A stretch of DNA of 62,541 nucleotides from an uncultured Bacteroidota bacterium. Lineage in GTDB: Bacteria > Bacteroidota > Bacteroidia > UKL13-3. A program made the position numbers and the translations under genes. Location: assembly GCA_903834625.1 (NCBI GenBank), contig CAILJQ010000115.1, positions 1 through 62,541 on the forward strand. Reading direction: 5' to 3'. Shown one piece after another: positions 35,636 to 45,536 of the stretch. Below the pieces are notes generated by a model, which was given only the letters and a program-made list of their open reading frames with translations, ran no database searches and was not told the origin of the DNA. Each line of letters opens with the position of its first letter. Position 1 is the stretch's first letter.

Positions 35636-36655
35636 TTAGTTTAATAAATGTTTGTATTCTTTAATGGCCTCTTTGAATTTGGCTTCCACAAAATCAATTG
35701 GATCTGAGCTTTCTCCGCCCGATGCATTGAAGTGACCGCCGCCATTGAAATATTTTCTGGCAAATTCATTTGTAGGGAACTTATCTTTAGACCTGAAGCT
35801 CATTTTACGGGCCACAGTTCTATCAATGATTAATACGGAAAGTTGCACACCTGAAATAGAGAGGCCATAATTAACCAATCCTTCACTGTCGCCGGTGATG
35901 ATAGAAAATTTCTTTAATTCATCAGCACTAACTACAATCAATGCAGTATTAAATTCTTTTAGTATTTGAAGTTTTTCATTTAAACAAAATCCAATAAAAC
36001 GAGTTCTGTTTAGTGAGTAGTTATCGTATATAGCTTCGTAAATTCGGTTCGACTTAGCGCCTTTTTCCAATAACATGGCCGCAACTCTATGGGTGGTGGC
36101 TGTGGTTGATGGATGTTTAAAGGAGGCAGTATCTGTCATGATTCCTGCATATAAACAACTGGCTATTTCCTCATCAATTAAATCAACGTGGCTCATAAGT
36201 TCAATGAACCAAAAAATTAATTCACAGGTTGAGCTTGCGCCGGTGGTCCATAAACGATAATCCTCAAAACCTTCAGGTTCCAAGTGATGGTCGATTAGAA
36301 TTTTTTCGGCAGATGATGCTTCAACCAATTTTCCCAAATTGTTAATGCGTTTAAGCGCGTTAAAATCGAGGCAAAAGATAAGGTCGGCATTAGCAACTAA
36401 CTCAGCGCTCAGTGATTCGTTTTCTTCAAAATTAATCACGCTTTTTTCTCCTGGCATCCATTTAAGGAAGTCGCCATAGTCTGTTGGAGTTACCACGTTT
36501 GCATTGATACCTAGTTTTTTAAGGTAGTTATAAAGGCCCAGTGAGGAACCTAAGGCATCTGCATCTGGTTTGTGGTGAGTAGTAATAACCACTTTAGGTT
36601 TTACCACCGACTCTAAAACAGGTTTTAATAATGAGATATTATTCTGATTTTTCAA
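35636..36655 (-). CDS. nrnA: DHH-family phosphoesterase, NrnA-like
   Basis: The 339-aa protein starts at TTG (no ATG before the conserved part, and a stop lies upstream). DHH-superfamily motifs are HHKPDADALGSSLGL (~27-41), DLIFCLDFNA (~92), DHHLEP (~122) and the DHHA1 motif GGGHFNASGG near 305. NrnA enzymes degrade very short RNAs (oligoribonucleotides) or pAp. Bacteroidota lack the Orn enzyme in many cases, so this is likely the oligoribonuclease. It is first in a three-gene minus-strand set with the FKBP genes. Confidence 0.87.
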   Translation of the reverse strand: MKNQNNISLLKPVLESVVKPKVVITTHHKPDADALGSSLGLYNYLKKLGINANVVTPTDYGDFLKWMPGEKSVINFEENESLSAELVANADLIFCLDFNALKRINNLGKLVEASSAEKILIDHHLEPEGFEDYRLWTTGASSTCELIFWFIELMSHVDLIDEEIASCLYAGIMTDTASFKHPSTTATTHRVAAMLLEKGAKSNRIYEAIYDNYSLNRTRFIGFCLNEKLQILKEFNTALIVVSADELKKFSIITGDSEGLVNYGLSISGVQLSVLIIDRTVARKMSFRSKDKFPTNEFARKYFNGGGHFNASGGESSDPIDFVEAKFKEAIKEYKHLLN

Positions 36656-36891
36656 AGCGGGTGCAAATATCTACTAATGAATGGTTTTAACGCTAACTTT
36701 TCTGTTTTTTTTTAGCCAAAGTTAAAAAATCTTCCAGTTTCTCTGAAAAACTATTTAAATAATTAATAATCAATTAAATATAATTCAGTGATTTTATGTT
36801 TTTACACATATTAGTGAATCTACCCGCACTAAAATGCGCAATTTGTCTCAATTACTTTAAGGTAAATTAGCGATAAATTCACGGAAGGGTG

Positions 36892-36899
36892 TAATTTTG
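36892..36899 (+). promoter_or_regulatory. -7 box of ndk
   Basis: TAATTTTG matches TAnnTTTG 20 bp before the ATG. A TTA (not TTG) sits near -33, so the upstream element is weak. Confidence 0.45.
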
Positions 36900-36919
36900 C
36901 GCCCCGATTTAATATATAT

Positions 36920-37336
36920 ATGAGTAACATAACTTTCACTATGATTAAGCCAGATGCGGTAGCAAATGGACACACAGGTAAAATTATTGATCAAATTTTA
37001 GAAGCTGGTTTTTCTATTCAGGCGATGAAATATGTTCGTTTGAGTAAAGAAACAGCAGGAGCATTTTATGCCATACATCGTGAGCGTCCATTTTTTGGTG
37101 AGTTGGTAGATTTTATGACCAGTGGAACCATCGTTGCAGCTGTATTGGTTAAAGAAAATGCGGTAGCAGATTTCAGAGCATTAATTGGTGCTACAGATCC
37201 AGCGAAAGCTGAAGTTGGTACAATCAGAAATCGTTTCGCAAAATCTATTGAAGCTAACGCTATCCATGGTAGCGACAGTGATGAAAATGCAGCTCATGAA
37301 GCTTCATTCTTCTTCAGCGCATTTGAAAGATTCTAA
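36920..37336 (+). CDS. ndk: Nucleoside diphosphate kinase
   Basis: The 138-aa enzyme moves the gamma phosphate between nucleotides. It has [17 protein letters not shown] at the start, the basic YVRLSKETA and HRERPFF, and the active-site His in [20 protein letters not shown] (~115). Full length for the family. It stands alone with a -7 box upstream and a strong hairpin terminator after the stop. Its upstream gap of 264 bp is AT-rich and holds nothing else that I can support. Confidence 0.97.
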   Translation: MSNITFTMIKPDAVANGHTGKIIDQILEAGFSIQAMKYVRLSKETAGAFYAIHRERPFFGELVDFMTSGTIVAAVLVKENAVADFRALIGATDPAKAEVGTIRNRFAKSIEANAIHGSDSDENAAHEASFFFSAFERF

Positions 37337-37352
37337 ATCAATTTTACCCCAC

Positions 37353-37390
37353 AAAAAAGCGGCTGAACCCATAGGTTCAGCCGCTTTTTT
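37353..37390. terminator. Strong bidirectional terminator after ndk
   Basis: AAAAAAGCGGCTGAACC and GGTTCAGCCGCTTTTTT form a 17-bp stem with a 4-base loop (CATA). It serves ndk and, on the minus strand, the gene ending at 37408. Its stem carries the GGTTCAGCC relative of the repeated motif. Confidence 0.9.
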
Positions 37391-37407
37391 TATGTTAAGG
37401 CAATTCC

Positions 37408-39489
37408 TTATTTCTTTTTCGGATTGTTAGGAGTTGGATTTACTGGCATTGAAGCTGGTGTCTCCAATTGCGGGTTAGTAGTTTGTGGGCAACCAGCCAT
37501 ACCTGGCACGCCTGGTTCGTTCGGACAAGCATCTAATTTATCTGGAACGCCATCGGCATCGGTATCCGGACAACCTTTTGTGGCAGCAGGTCCGGCTTCA
37601 GCAGGACACTCATCTAGTTTATTAATTATCCCATCTCCATCCAAATCTGGGCAACCTTTTAATAAAATTGAACCTGGTACCCCAGGGCATTCATCTTGTG
37701 CATCAGGAACAGAATCTCTGTCGTTATCTGGGCAACCGTTTGTAAAAGCGAATCCATACTCATCTGGGCAGGCATCTGAATTGTCTAACACTCCGTCTCC
37801 ATCTCTATCTGGGCAACCAAATCTTCCAATGGCACCAGAATCGTTCGGACATTTATCAAATTTATCGGCCATGCCATCATTGTCAGAATCTGGGCAGCCA
37901 CTTAATTTGGCGCTTCCTTTAACGTCTATGCATGAATCGGCAATATCTTTCACGCCATCTCCATCTGCATCTGGGCAACCGTTGGCTAAAATTGAACCCT
38001 TAGCACCCAAGCATTCGTCTTTGCTATCTGGCACGCTGTCATTATCTGTATCTGGGCAACCATTGAATTTAATGAGTCCAGGTATTTTCTTACATTCATC
38101 TTTTCTATCTGGCACGCCATCATTATCTCTGTCGAATCTTCCACCTATATTGATATTCATCCCCACGCGCATATTGGTATAATGTGCATCTGCCTTAAGT
38201 GTTCCATCAATAGTTGCAATGCCTAATAGGTTATCACTAACTGCATAAATCATGATCGGACCAAGACCCAATGCCATACCAAGACCAACATTTTGTTTTT
38301 GGTCGCGATACATATTGTAATTGGCTCTAAGATCTAATACCCTCCAAATACGTTGGGTAAATGAGGCGCTAAAACCAGGATAAAAAGTGCCATTTGCCAT
38401 TTGCCCATAGGCAACTAAACCAAGGCTTCCACTTTTATAGAGGTTATATTGCATACCCAAATAAACTTGGGTATTAAGTCGAGTTGAGTAACCTGCTATT
38501 TGCGTTTCAACAGGGCTGAATAGGGTGGAAAGGGAATCTGTAAAATTGGCCAACATGGTTGAGTCAATTTCTGAAGGGTCTTCTACATTAAATCCTTCAA
38601 ATCTGAGGGAGGCCTTTTTAGAATAACTCACAGCTTCTTTCCATTTCATGCTACCTACACCTAATACACTGGCAGAAAAGCTCAGTTTATTGTTCATTTT
38701 GTAGTTCATGCCAAAGTCAAAAGATATGCCTGAACCAACAGGTTTGTTGAGGTAATTCATGCCAAATTCATCCATTTTTAGGGTAGAATCATTGATCAAT
38801 TGGTCTATTCTACCTACACCTGCTCCCTTCAACTCATAATCAGTGGCAATAGTAATTGCATATGCATTATTTGAACCACTATCAGTAGTTAAAGTGGTAA
38901 GATTTCTTTCTAATTTGGCATTATAAAAACCAATATTGTATTTGGCTCTAAAACCTAAAGATAATTTCTCATTGATATCTCTGGTGTATCCAAAATAGAC
39001 CGAAGCATAGGATGTCAAATCTAATTGCACATCGGATACGCTGATATCTTTACCAAAATACTTTCCAACGGAAGCATTTCCATAATAGGCCATTGCTAAA
39101 AGATCTTTAGGCAGGCCGATTCTGTGGTCGGCAGTAGTTTGAATGCCAAGGCTGAAATAGTTTTTCTTTATTCTGAACCCAAAGAATAAAGGATTGAGCT
39201 CGTTGTAAATTTGAATATCTTTCAGGTGAAGCTGGTCGTTGTCTAAGAAATTTTCAAGTGATTGTTTTCCTGTTTGGTCGCTACGAAACAAATCATAACC
39301 TGTAATACCTGGCATATAGAATTGGTTATAACTATCAAATAAACCTAAGGTAAAAGACTGGCGCGAAGGAAGGGCTGGATTTAGAAAGTAGGATTGACCT
39401 ACCGTTCTGAAATTATAAAAAGTGAGATTGGTTTGCGCAAATAAGTTACTTGCCAACATCACCAGAGCTATGACGATTAATTTTTTCAT
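37408..39489 (-). CDS. Outer-membrane protein (DUF5723-like) with eight thrombospondin type 3 repeats
   Basis: The 693-aa protein has a signal peptide (1-19) and an N-terminal barrel-like region (~20-450) of the Bacteroidota type (FLNPALPSRQSFTLGLFDSYNQF; DVQLDLTSYASVYFGYTRDINEKLSLGFRAKYN) that I match to DUF5723 from memory. Residues ~455-665 hold eight Ca2+-binding-type repeats of ~27 aa, each with D-x-D-x-D-x-V-x-D-x-x-D-x-C and a following G-C-P. The C-terminus (~670-693) is Pro/Asn-rich and ends in PKKK. An OmpA domain, often found after such repeats, is absent. It may bind calcium and span the surface layer. Confidence 0.75.
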   Translation of the reverse strand: MKKLIVIALVMLASNLFAQTNLTFYNFRTVGQSYFLNPALPSRQSFTLGLFDSYNQFYMPGITGYDLFRSDQTGKQSLENFLDNDQLHLKDIQIYNELNPLFFGFRIKKNYFSLGIQTTADHRIGLPKDLLAMAYYGNASVGKYFGKDISVSDVQLDLTSYASVYFGYTRDINEKLSLGFRAKYNIGFYNAKLERNLTTLTTDSGSNNAYAITIATDYELKGAGVGRIDQLINDSTLKMDEFGMNYLNKPVGSGISFDFGMNYKMNNKLSFSASVLGVGSMKWKEAVSYSKKASLRFEGFNVEDPSEIDSTMLANFTDSLSTLFSPVETQIAGYSTRLNTQVYLGMQYNLYKSGSLGLVAYGQMANGTFYPGFSASFTQRIWRVLDLRANYNMYRDQKQNVGLGMALGLGPIMIYAVSDNLLGIATIDGTLKADAHYTNMRVGMNINIGGRFDRDNDGVPDRKDECKKIPGLIKFNGCPDTDNDSVPDSKDECLGAKGSILANGCPDADGDGVKDIADSCIDVKGSAKLSGCPDSDNDGMADKFDKCPNDSGAIGRFGCPDRDGDGVLDNSDACPDEYGFAFTNGCPDNDRDSVPDAQDECPGVPGSILLKGCPDLDGDGIINKLDECPAEAGPAATKGCPDTDADGVPDKLDACPNEPGVPGMAGCPQTTNPQLETPASMPVNPTPNNPKKK
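37490..38138 (-). repeat. Thrombospondin type 3 repeat array (8 units, ~81 bp)
   Basis: Eight tandem ~81-bp units encode DxDxDxVxDxxDxC-type repeats, separated by a GCP turn. The copies diverge at codon level, so the array is old rather than recently expanded. Confidence 0.85.
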
Positions 39490-39515
39490 GTTCTATTGAT
39501 TGGGTGGTTGGTTAA

Positions 39516-41633
39516 TTATTTATTTCCAGCTTTAATTTTTAATTTCAACTTTGCCGACATGCCAATTTTGGAGGTGTAATTAGCATACAGTTTAACTGGA
39601 GCGGTGCCATTGTTAAAGGTGCTAATATTGATTCGCACAACCATGTTGATAAGGTTCTTTTCTTTGATAGCCTTTATCTGCTCACCAGTAAGTTTAACAG
39701 AACAATAGCTTACGGTATTTTGGATTGCTTTTCCGTTAACGTCTGCAATGGCAGATTTCATGAGGCTTCCTACTATGATTGAATCTTTAATGATAGTGTC
39801 TTTATCTGCAAAATATAAATCCAAGTTTGCATCAAAAGGAATTCCATTGTTCATCTTTAATACTAGTTCTACGAATTCAATTTGATCGGGCTCTAACCCA
39901 TCAATAGCAAATGATTGAACTTGTCCGTTTTCTACTTTGAAAAGGGCGTTTTCTGCAATTTGTTCTATGAGTAAATTATTTGTTTTAAGACTCATTGGAA
40001 GCTCCACTTCATATCCAACAGTAATAGCAGAACCTTTTACAATAAAATCATTGTAACCATTAAAGCCACCAGCATTTAAACTTGCTTTTCCAGAAAATAG
40101 AATTTTGGTTGGAGGCAGGTTCAACAGATCAAGTAGGGATGAATTGTTTTTATCAAAAACTTTGGCTTCTGAAATGGTTTGTCCTTTTTGAGGAATGGTA
40201 GGATAACCAATTACAAATGGTTGGGCATTTAAATTTTGTTTCTTTCCTTTTGCAGAAGTTCCCTCTGCGTTAAGGAATACTGTTACGGGTACACCAATAG
40301 AATTGGAAGTGAATATTTTAATTTTGGGGTCATCTAAAGGAAATCCACTATTGAATTGTTCAGGTAAATCAAAACTTTCTTCGGAAGGTTCTATTTCAAT
40401 TTCTCTACTTCCTAAGTATCCATTAATTTCATTGAATTTGAGTGTTCCAAATGAGAAAGTAGCATCCACAAAATTTGAAGAATCAAACGGCTTAATACTG
40501 TTTGATGAGATTAAATTTGGTTCAACCGTAACCCTCAATTTATTGTATGGATGTTGGGCATCTTTGGTTAAGTCGAAAATAACATTAGCCAAATTGATGG
40601 TGCCACTTTTGGTTTCATTTCTAACAGCTATAATGATAGGTGCTAAAGGGGCGCTATTTTTTGTTGCACCCTCAATGGTTATTTTAACACTTAATTGTTC
40701 TTGAATATTAGATGAAAGTGAATAATTAATTAGCCCACTTTCAAAGCCTACATTTCTAATTCGAATGGTAGAATCATCAGCGCCAAGGTCTATATCTAAC
40801 ACTTGAGGGTTGATAGTTTGATTTGGGAATACCGCACTTCCACCAATTGCCTTCATGTCACGTGTAGAAACATCAAATCGAACGCCATCATTTAGGTCAA
40901 TTAACACAGGACTTGAACTGGCCAATGTTTTGAATACAGGTAATGAATAGGCAAGGTCGCTTGATAAAGTTAACCCTGCCATATTGATGGAATCTCTTTT
41001 ACTGCCATTTGGCGCCACATTTCTGTATACCAATTGTCCAACTAAAGTTTGAAAAGGAACTGTATTAAATATATTGATGGTGATTTGGTCAACTGTAACT
41101 TTAAGCTGGTTCTTAAATTCAAGCACTAAATATCCGCTGGCCAAATCAATATTAGAGAATTGGGATGTGTTTAAATCTAATTGGGTTGTATTAGGATTTT
41201 GATCATTGATTGCCGGAAAAATTGAAACGGTACCAGCAACCAAGTCTAAAGCCTGTTTTGTGGTTGATGAGAAATTGCTGGATAATTGTCCGAGTGTTTT
41301 TGATTCGGTTATACTTACATTGTCAATATCAATTAAGCCCAATTTATTGCTGATGTTTACAGGGGCCAATGCTGGCAGATTTACAAAGCTATCAACTGGA
41401 AAACTTGCAATAGAATCTTGGCTATAAATGAATCTGATAAATCCATCGGGGTCATAAAAAATATTGACTGAGTCTTGTTTTAGCAAATTACTCATTTTCA
41501 TTTCTATGACAGCAAGCGGAACACCAAACTCTGGGTTCAAGGTTAGGTCATTAAACTTATCGAAGTTTAAATCTTTTTTACAACCTAAGACCAGCATGAA
41601 TGCTAGTAAGATGAAAGTTATTTTTTTCTGCAT
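39516..41633 (-). CDS. Large putative lipoprotein, unknown family
   Basis: The 705-aa protein begins with a lipoprotein signal (AFMLVLGCKKD, Cys18). The rest is beta-rich, with many short strands and Asn/Asp/Ser turns and no cysteine-rich or enzymatic motif. I see no T9SS tail and no known domain. It lies 26 bp upstream of the DUF5723-like gene and 38 bp after the 1267-aa gene on the same strand. This suggests a shared transcript for an envelope complex. No function is assigned. Confidence 0.6.
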   Translation of the reverse strand: MQKKITFILLAFMLVLGCKKDLNFDKFNDLTLNPEFGVPLAVIEMKMSNLLKQDSVNIFYDPDGFIRFIYSQDSIASFPVDSFVNLPALAPVNISNKLGLIDIDNVSITESKTLGQLSSNFSSTTKQALDLVAGTVSIFPAINDQNPNTTQLDLNTSQFSNIDLASGYLVLEFKNQLKVTVDQITINIFNTVPFQTLVGQLVYRNVAPNGSKRDSINMAGLTLSSDLAYSLPVFKTLASSSPVLIDLNDGVRFDVSTRDMKAIGGSAVFPNQTINPQVLDIDLGADDSTIRIRNVGFESGLINYSLSSNIQEQLSVKITIEGATKNSAPLAPIIIAVRNETKSGTINLANVIFDLTKDAQHPYNKLRVTVEPNLISSNSIKPFDSSNFVDATFSFGTLKFNEINGYLGSREIEIEPSEESFDLPEQFNSGFPLDDPKIKIFTSNSIGVPVTVFLNAEGTSAKGKKQNLNAQPFVIGYPTIPQKGQTISEAKVFDKNNSSLLDLLNLPPTKILFSGKASLNAGGFNGYNDFIVKGSAITVGYEVELPMSLKTNNLLIEQIAENALFKVENGQVQSFAIDGLEPDQIEFVELVLKMNNGIPFDANLDLYFADKDTIIKDSIIVGSLMKSAIADVNGKAIQNTVSYCSVKLTGEQIKAIKEKNLINMVVRINISTFNNGTAPVKLYANYTSKIGMSAKLKLKIKAGNK

Positions 41634-41671
41634 GATGACTATTTCACTATGTTTATACTATCTACTTAACT

Positions 41672-44600
41672 TTATTGAATACTAATTTTTGATACAAAAT
41701 AATCTTCTCCTGAAATAACCTTCACAAGGTATTCGCCTGTGGTAAGATTCGATAGATTAAGAGAGTATTTGTTGTTATTCTCAATAGAAAGGTAAGATTC
41801 AGAAATTGCTCTTCCCGTAATATCATAAATGGTTATTTTAGCATTTTCTTTTAGGGCTTTGCTAAAGCTTATGGTTAGGTTACCATCTTTAGAAGGATTT
41901 GGATAAACCATAATGGATCCTGTACCTTTTACTTTTTGAATGCCCACCGGATTGAGTGTTTTGTTATTTGCAATAGCAAATGAATCTTTAAGATACAATG
42001 GACCTAGGTCTGTATTGTTATATTCAAAAATGGCGATTTGGTAAACAGTATTTGGTTCAAGATTATAAACCAAAAGAGAATTGCCACTGCCTGCATAAAC
42101 AATTCTAGAGCCTTCTAATAAACTGTCACCAGCACCAAATTCATTATTAGCCAAATAGGTAAGTCCATTAGCAGGAAATTCACTCACGGCAATGTCTTTT
42201 CTCATTGCAACCAATCTGTTTTGACCGTTTCCTACCGTCCATGAGAACTCAAAACTATCTTGATTGATGGTTGTGAAAGTTATGTTTTTGGATGGAATGG
42301 TAGGGAAGTTAAGATTGGTTAAGGTTTGGCGATTGGCAGTTGGAAATCCATTTGATTGGTAGTTTGTGGTTAACCCACTTCCATTAAACTCCAAAACGGC
42401 AAAGTGATAAACAGTGCTTGGATCAAGGCCTGATACAGTTACTTGGGTGCCTGTTCCAACATATACCACTCTTTCATTGTTTGAAAGGAATGACGATGAA
42501 CCATTAAAAGTATTATCTGTAAAATAAGTTTCACCATCAAGAGGTAAGGTACTAACTGGAGCACCCATAGAAGCAACTACAATTCTTCCAGTACCGTTTC
42601 CTGAGGTCCAATTTAATTGCATTGAATTGGCAGTTACATTGCTAATGGCCAATGCTGTTGCGCTATTTGTTGGCTCAGCCGCAGGTGTTAAAGTATTTGC
42701 ACTTGCAGATGTACCATTGCTAAGAACTCTGGTATAAATGCCATTTCCATTGTATTCAAATATTTTTACATGATACGTAGTTGAATGTTTTAAACCCACC
42801 ACAATCACTGAATCTTGGGCACCACTAAATACAATAAAATTGTTATTGCCTAAATCATCACCACTACTAAAAGTAGAATTTGCATTAAGAGAAACACTGT
42901 CTGCAGGTATTTTATCAATGGCTGAATTTTCTGCCATAACTACATAACGAGCCGAGCCATTTCCGTTTGTCCACTTGATGGTCATTTGGTTGAGCGTAAT
43001 ATTACTGAATTGAATGTTTGAAGCAGCAAGGGTAGGAGGTGTATATCCTGCGATGGTTGTTTGACTACTTCTAGCTGGATTGCTAATTAAATAATGTGAA
43101 TTTGCGCCAAACCCGTTGTATGCATAAACAGCAAAATGGTAAGTTGTATTTGGGTTCAAACCGGTAACTGTAAATGTGGTATCTGTACCCGTATAAAGCA
43201 CAAAACTTGAGCCCAAGCTTTCTCCTGAACCAAATTGTAAATTGGCATTATATCCTAAACCATCGCCAGGAATCGTATCCACCGCAGCGCCTTCTTTTAC
43301 CAAAATAATTGAGTTTGTTCCATTTCCTTTGGTATATCTAAAGCTTAGGGAATTAGGTGTATTTTGAACCAGGGTTAAATTGCTGGCCTGAATAGTTGGT
43401 GTTTCTACATTTAACTGAATAGCTGCAAAATTTTCTTTTCCAGTTTCATTTAAGGCAAATGCACCACTAATATAAAGTCTATTACCTTGGTGTAACATTT
43501 TTCTTACCGAGCCTGATTCAAGTTTTACAGGAAAATTCACTTCTGTACTGTTGGAAGTTTGAAAGCAAGTAAATCCTGTAGCTATATTGGTATTGAAATT
43601 ACCACCTACATACACGAATCCTGCATTTTGGTCGAGGCTATATACTTCTCCGCTTAATTGTGGCGACCATGAAAGTATATTCGCTGAGGTGGAAGTATCA
43701 ATAGCTGCTAAATAATTCCTCTGTGAAGTGCCAATTTGGGTGAATAATCCTCCAATTAGAATGGCATTGCCATTTGGGGCCATATCTGTGATGGTAGAAT
43801 CTGCATTTATGCTCCAAGATCTTAAACTTCCATTGTTAGATAAATCAAAAGAGGCTATATTTTTTCTTGCAGAACTACCTATTAAATTAAAAGTTCCCAA
43901 AGCATATAATTGGGTTTGGTTCAACAGAAGTTTTTTAACAGGGCCATCAGGGTTAGGGTTCCAAGTTGTCATGGCACCACTGGTAGAATTTACCAAAGCC
44001 AAGTAGTTTCTTTCATCTGTACCAAGGTGAGTAAATTCACCTGCCAAGTATATGGTATTGCCTAAAATGAGTACATCGTTCACAGCGGCATCGCAATTTG
44101 GATTCCAAGAATTTGGTAAAAACAAGGCGGTATCTACAATGGCAACTCCTACCCTTGAGGTATTATTGATGTTATTAAAATTTCCTGCTACCATTAAATC
44201 ACTGCCAATAATTTCCATGTCATAAATGGGGCCATCAATTTCCATGCTGCTTGCTACAGGAGTACCTGTTTCATAATCTAAGGCGATAAAATTATTTGCG
44301 TTAACACCGCCATAACTGCTAAATGAGCCTGTGGAAATAAGCACATCTCCTGCCCAAAGGAGGTTATTTACTTCGCCATTTGTCTTAGGTAAATTTCCGG
44401 TTAATGTTCCATCAGAAATGGTGATGGCAGCTAAGTATGGTTTTTGGTTGGTACCAATAGACGAGAAAGAACCCCCAAGGTATAAATTGCCATTTTTTAT
44501 TTTTAGCGATTTAATTTCAGAATCAACTCCAGGGTTAAATGAACTTACAACAGCTGCGGTATATAAATTACATGCAGCAAGATTGCTTCTAATTTGAATA

Positions 44601-45475
44601 CCAACTTGATAAAAATTACCAGCTAAATAAAGATTAGATTGGTTAAAGGCCATTTCATTTACCTGTCCTACAACATCTGCTCGCCAACTACGCAAATTTC
44701 CAGTAAGGAGATTAAATGAAGCAAGGTTTGTTCTTTCAGTTCCTGCGATAGAATCGAAAGAACCTGCAACAAACAGCAATGAATCTGATACTGCAATAGC
44801 AGAAACACTTCCTACCAAATGTAGATTTAGAGGTAATAGATTTCTTGATCCATCATATGCTCCAAAAGATGTTCTAGGGCTTCCTGAAAGGACATTAAAA
44901 TTGCCACCAACATATAGCACTCCATTTGCACTATGGAGCGTATTAATTTGGCCATCGGGGTTAGGAGCGAAGGTGGTGAGGGTATTGGCAGAAAGGTCAA
45001 TGGCTGCAATTCCATTTCGCATTTGGTTGTTAACCATGCTAAATTGTCCAGCAACAAAAAGGTTGTTATTGTTAACCGCCATTTTTACCAATTGACCATC
45101 AAATGTAAAGTTGAAAGAAGCATCGTAAACCATGCTTGAGGAAAATTTAGCTAATGATTTTCTTTGACTTCCATTAATAGAGAAGTCGCCAGCTAGGTAT
45201 ATATTACCGGCATTGTCACTAACTGTAGCAGTAATCTGTCCGGTTATTTTCGTATTGTTAAAAGTTATTTGATTGGAAGCTGTATTGAAGGCTCCAAAGC
45301 AACCAGAGCTAGGTCCCACGTAGGTGAATTCTCCCCCAACAAACAATTTACCATTGAGTTTGGCAGTTGCATTAACCTGTCCATTAGTTTCCCAATAAGA
45401 ATTGATTGCATTTTGTGCATTTGAAACATGGAACAATGAAATAAAGCAAACAAGGAGCAGTATATTTTTTTTCAT
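41672..45475 (-). CDS. Giant T9SS cargo protein: beta-propeller, four Fn3-like domains, sorting tail
   Basis: The 1267-aa protein has a signal peptide (1-20). Residues ~25-690 form repeated delta-60/DUF5122-like propeller blades (LYVGGNFNVL, LYLAGNFYQVG, IYLAGEFTHLGTDERNYLALV). Four ~122-aa fibronectin-III-like modules start near 693, 815, 938 and 1058, each with 'W/Y-T-x-GNG' and ending in 'Y-H-F/V-A-V/I-x-E-Y/F-N'. A T9SS type A sorting domain fills ~1172-1267 (MVYPNPSKDGNLTISF ... TGEYLVKVIS). Surface exposure and adhesion or matrix roles are inferred. Its sister gene (45537-51572) uses the same modules. Confidence 0.8.
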   Translation of the reverse strand: MKKNILLLVCFISLFHVSNAQNAINSYWETNGQVNATAKLNGKLFVGGEFTYVGPSSGCFGAFNTASNQITFNNTKITGQITATVSDNAGNIYLAGDFSINGSQRKSLAKFSSSMVYDASFNFTFDGQLVKMAVNNNNLFVAGQFSMVNNQMRNGIAAIDLSANTLTTFAPNPDGQINTLHSANGVLYVGGNFNVLSGSPRTSFGAYDGSRNLLPLNLHLVGSVSAIAVSDSLLFVAGSFDSIAGTERTNLASFNLLTGNLRSWRADVVGQVNEMAFNQSNLYLAGNFYQVGIQIRSNLAACNLYTAAVVSSFNPGVDSEIKSLKIKNGNLYLGGSFSSIGTNQKPYLAAITISDGTLTGNLPKTNGEVNNLLWAGDVLISTGSFSSYGGVNANNFIALDYETGTPVASSMEIDGPIYDMEIIGSDLMVAGNFNNINNTSRVGVAIVDTALFLPNSWNPNCDAAVNDVLILGNTIYLAGEFTHLGTDERNYLALVNSTSGAMTTWNPNPDGPVKKLLLNQTQLYALGTFNLIGSSARKNIASFDLSNNGSLRSWSINADSTITDMAPNGNAILIGGLFTQIGTSQRNYLAAIDTSTSANILSWSPQLSGEVYSLDQNAGFVYVGGNFNTNIATGFTCFQTSNSTEVNFPVKLESGSVRKMLHQGNRLYISGAFALNETGKENFAAIQLNVETPTIQASNLTLVQNTPNSLSFRYTKGNGTNSIILVKEGAAVDTIPGDGLGYNANLQFGSGESLGSSFVLYTGTDTTFTVTGLNPNTTYHFAVYAYNGFGANSHYLISNPARSSQTTIAGYTPPTLAASNIQFSNITLNQMTIKWTNGNGSARYVVMAENSAIDKIPADSVSLNANSTFSSGDDLGNNNFIVFSGAQDSVIVVGLKHSTTYHVKIFEYNGNGIYTRVLSNGTSASANTLTPAAEPTNSATALAISNVTANSMQLNWTSGNGTGRIVVASMGAPVSTLPLDGETYFTDNTFNGSSSFLSNNERVVYVGTGTQVTVSGLDPSTVYHFAVLEFNGSGLTTNYQSNGFPTANRQTLTNLNFPTIPSKNITFTTINQDSFEFSWTVGNGQNRLVAMRKDIAVSEFPANGLTYLANNEFGAGDSLLEGSRIVYAGSGNSLLVYNLEPNTVYQIAIFEYNNTDLGPLYLKDSFAIANNKTLNPVGIQKVKGTGSIMVYPNPSKDGNLTISFSKALKENAKITIYDITGRAISESYLSIENNNKYSLNLSNLTTGEYLVKVISGEDYFVSKISIQ
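43153..43162. repeat. One-mismatch palindrome GGTTCAAACC
   Basis: One-base variant of GGTTCGAACC, inside the 1267-aa gene. Other one-mismatch copies: 411-420, 16500-16509 and 17769-17778 (GGTTCAGACC), 24785-24794 (GGTTCAAACC), 31131-31140 (GGTTCGAGCC) and 33868-33877 (GGTTTGAACC). GGTTCAGACC differs at two positions. Confidence 0.8.
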
Positions 45476-45501
45476 ATCTATTGGTAAAAGATTGTGGTAA
45501 A

Positions 45502-45530
45502 AGGTAGGTGCAATTACCTTGCACCTACCT
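45502..45530 (-). terminator. Hairpin after the 2011-aa gene
   Basis: AGGTAGGTGCAA and TTGCACCTACCT form a perfect 12-bp stem with a 5-base loop. On the minus strand only TTTT follows, so termination may be partial and allow read-through into the 1267-aa gene. Confidence 0.6.
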
Positions 45531-45536
45531 AATAAA

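Noticed and set aside
37490-38138. CRISPR-like regular repeats
   Set aside because: Units are in-frame protein repeats, diverged and without constant spacers.
37424-38182. Long plus-strand frame (252 aa) with SGQP repeats
   Set aside because: It is the antisense shadow of the TSP3 repeat array; the repeats arise from the opposite strand's D/C/P codons.
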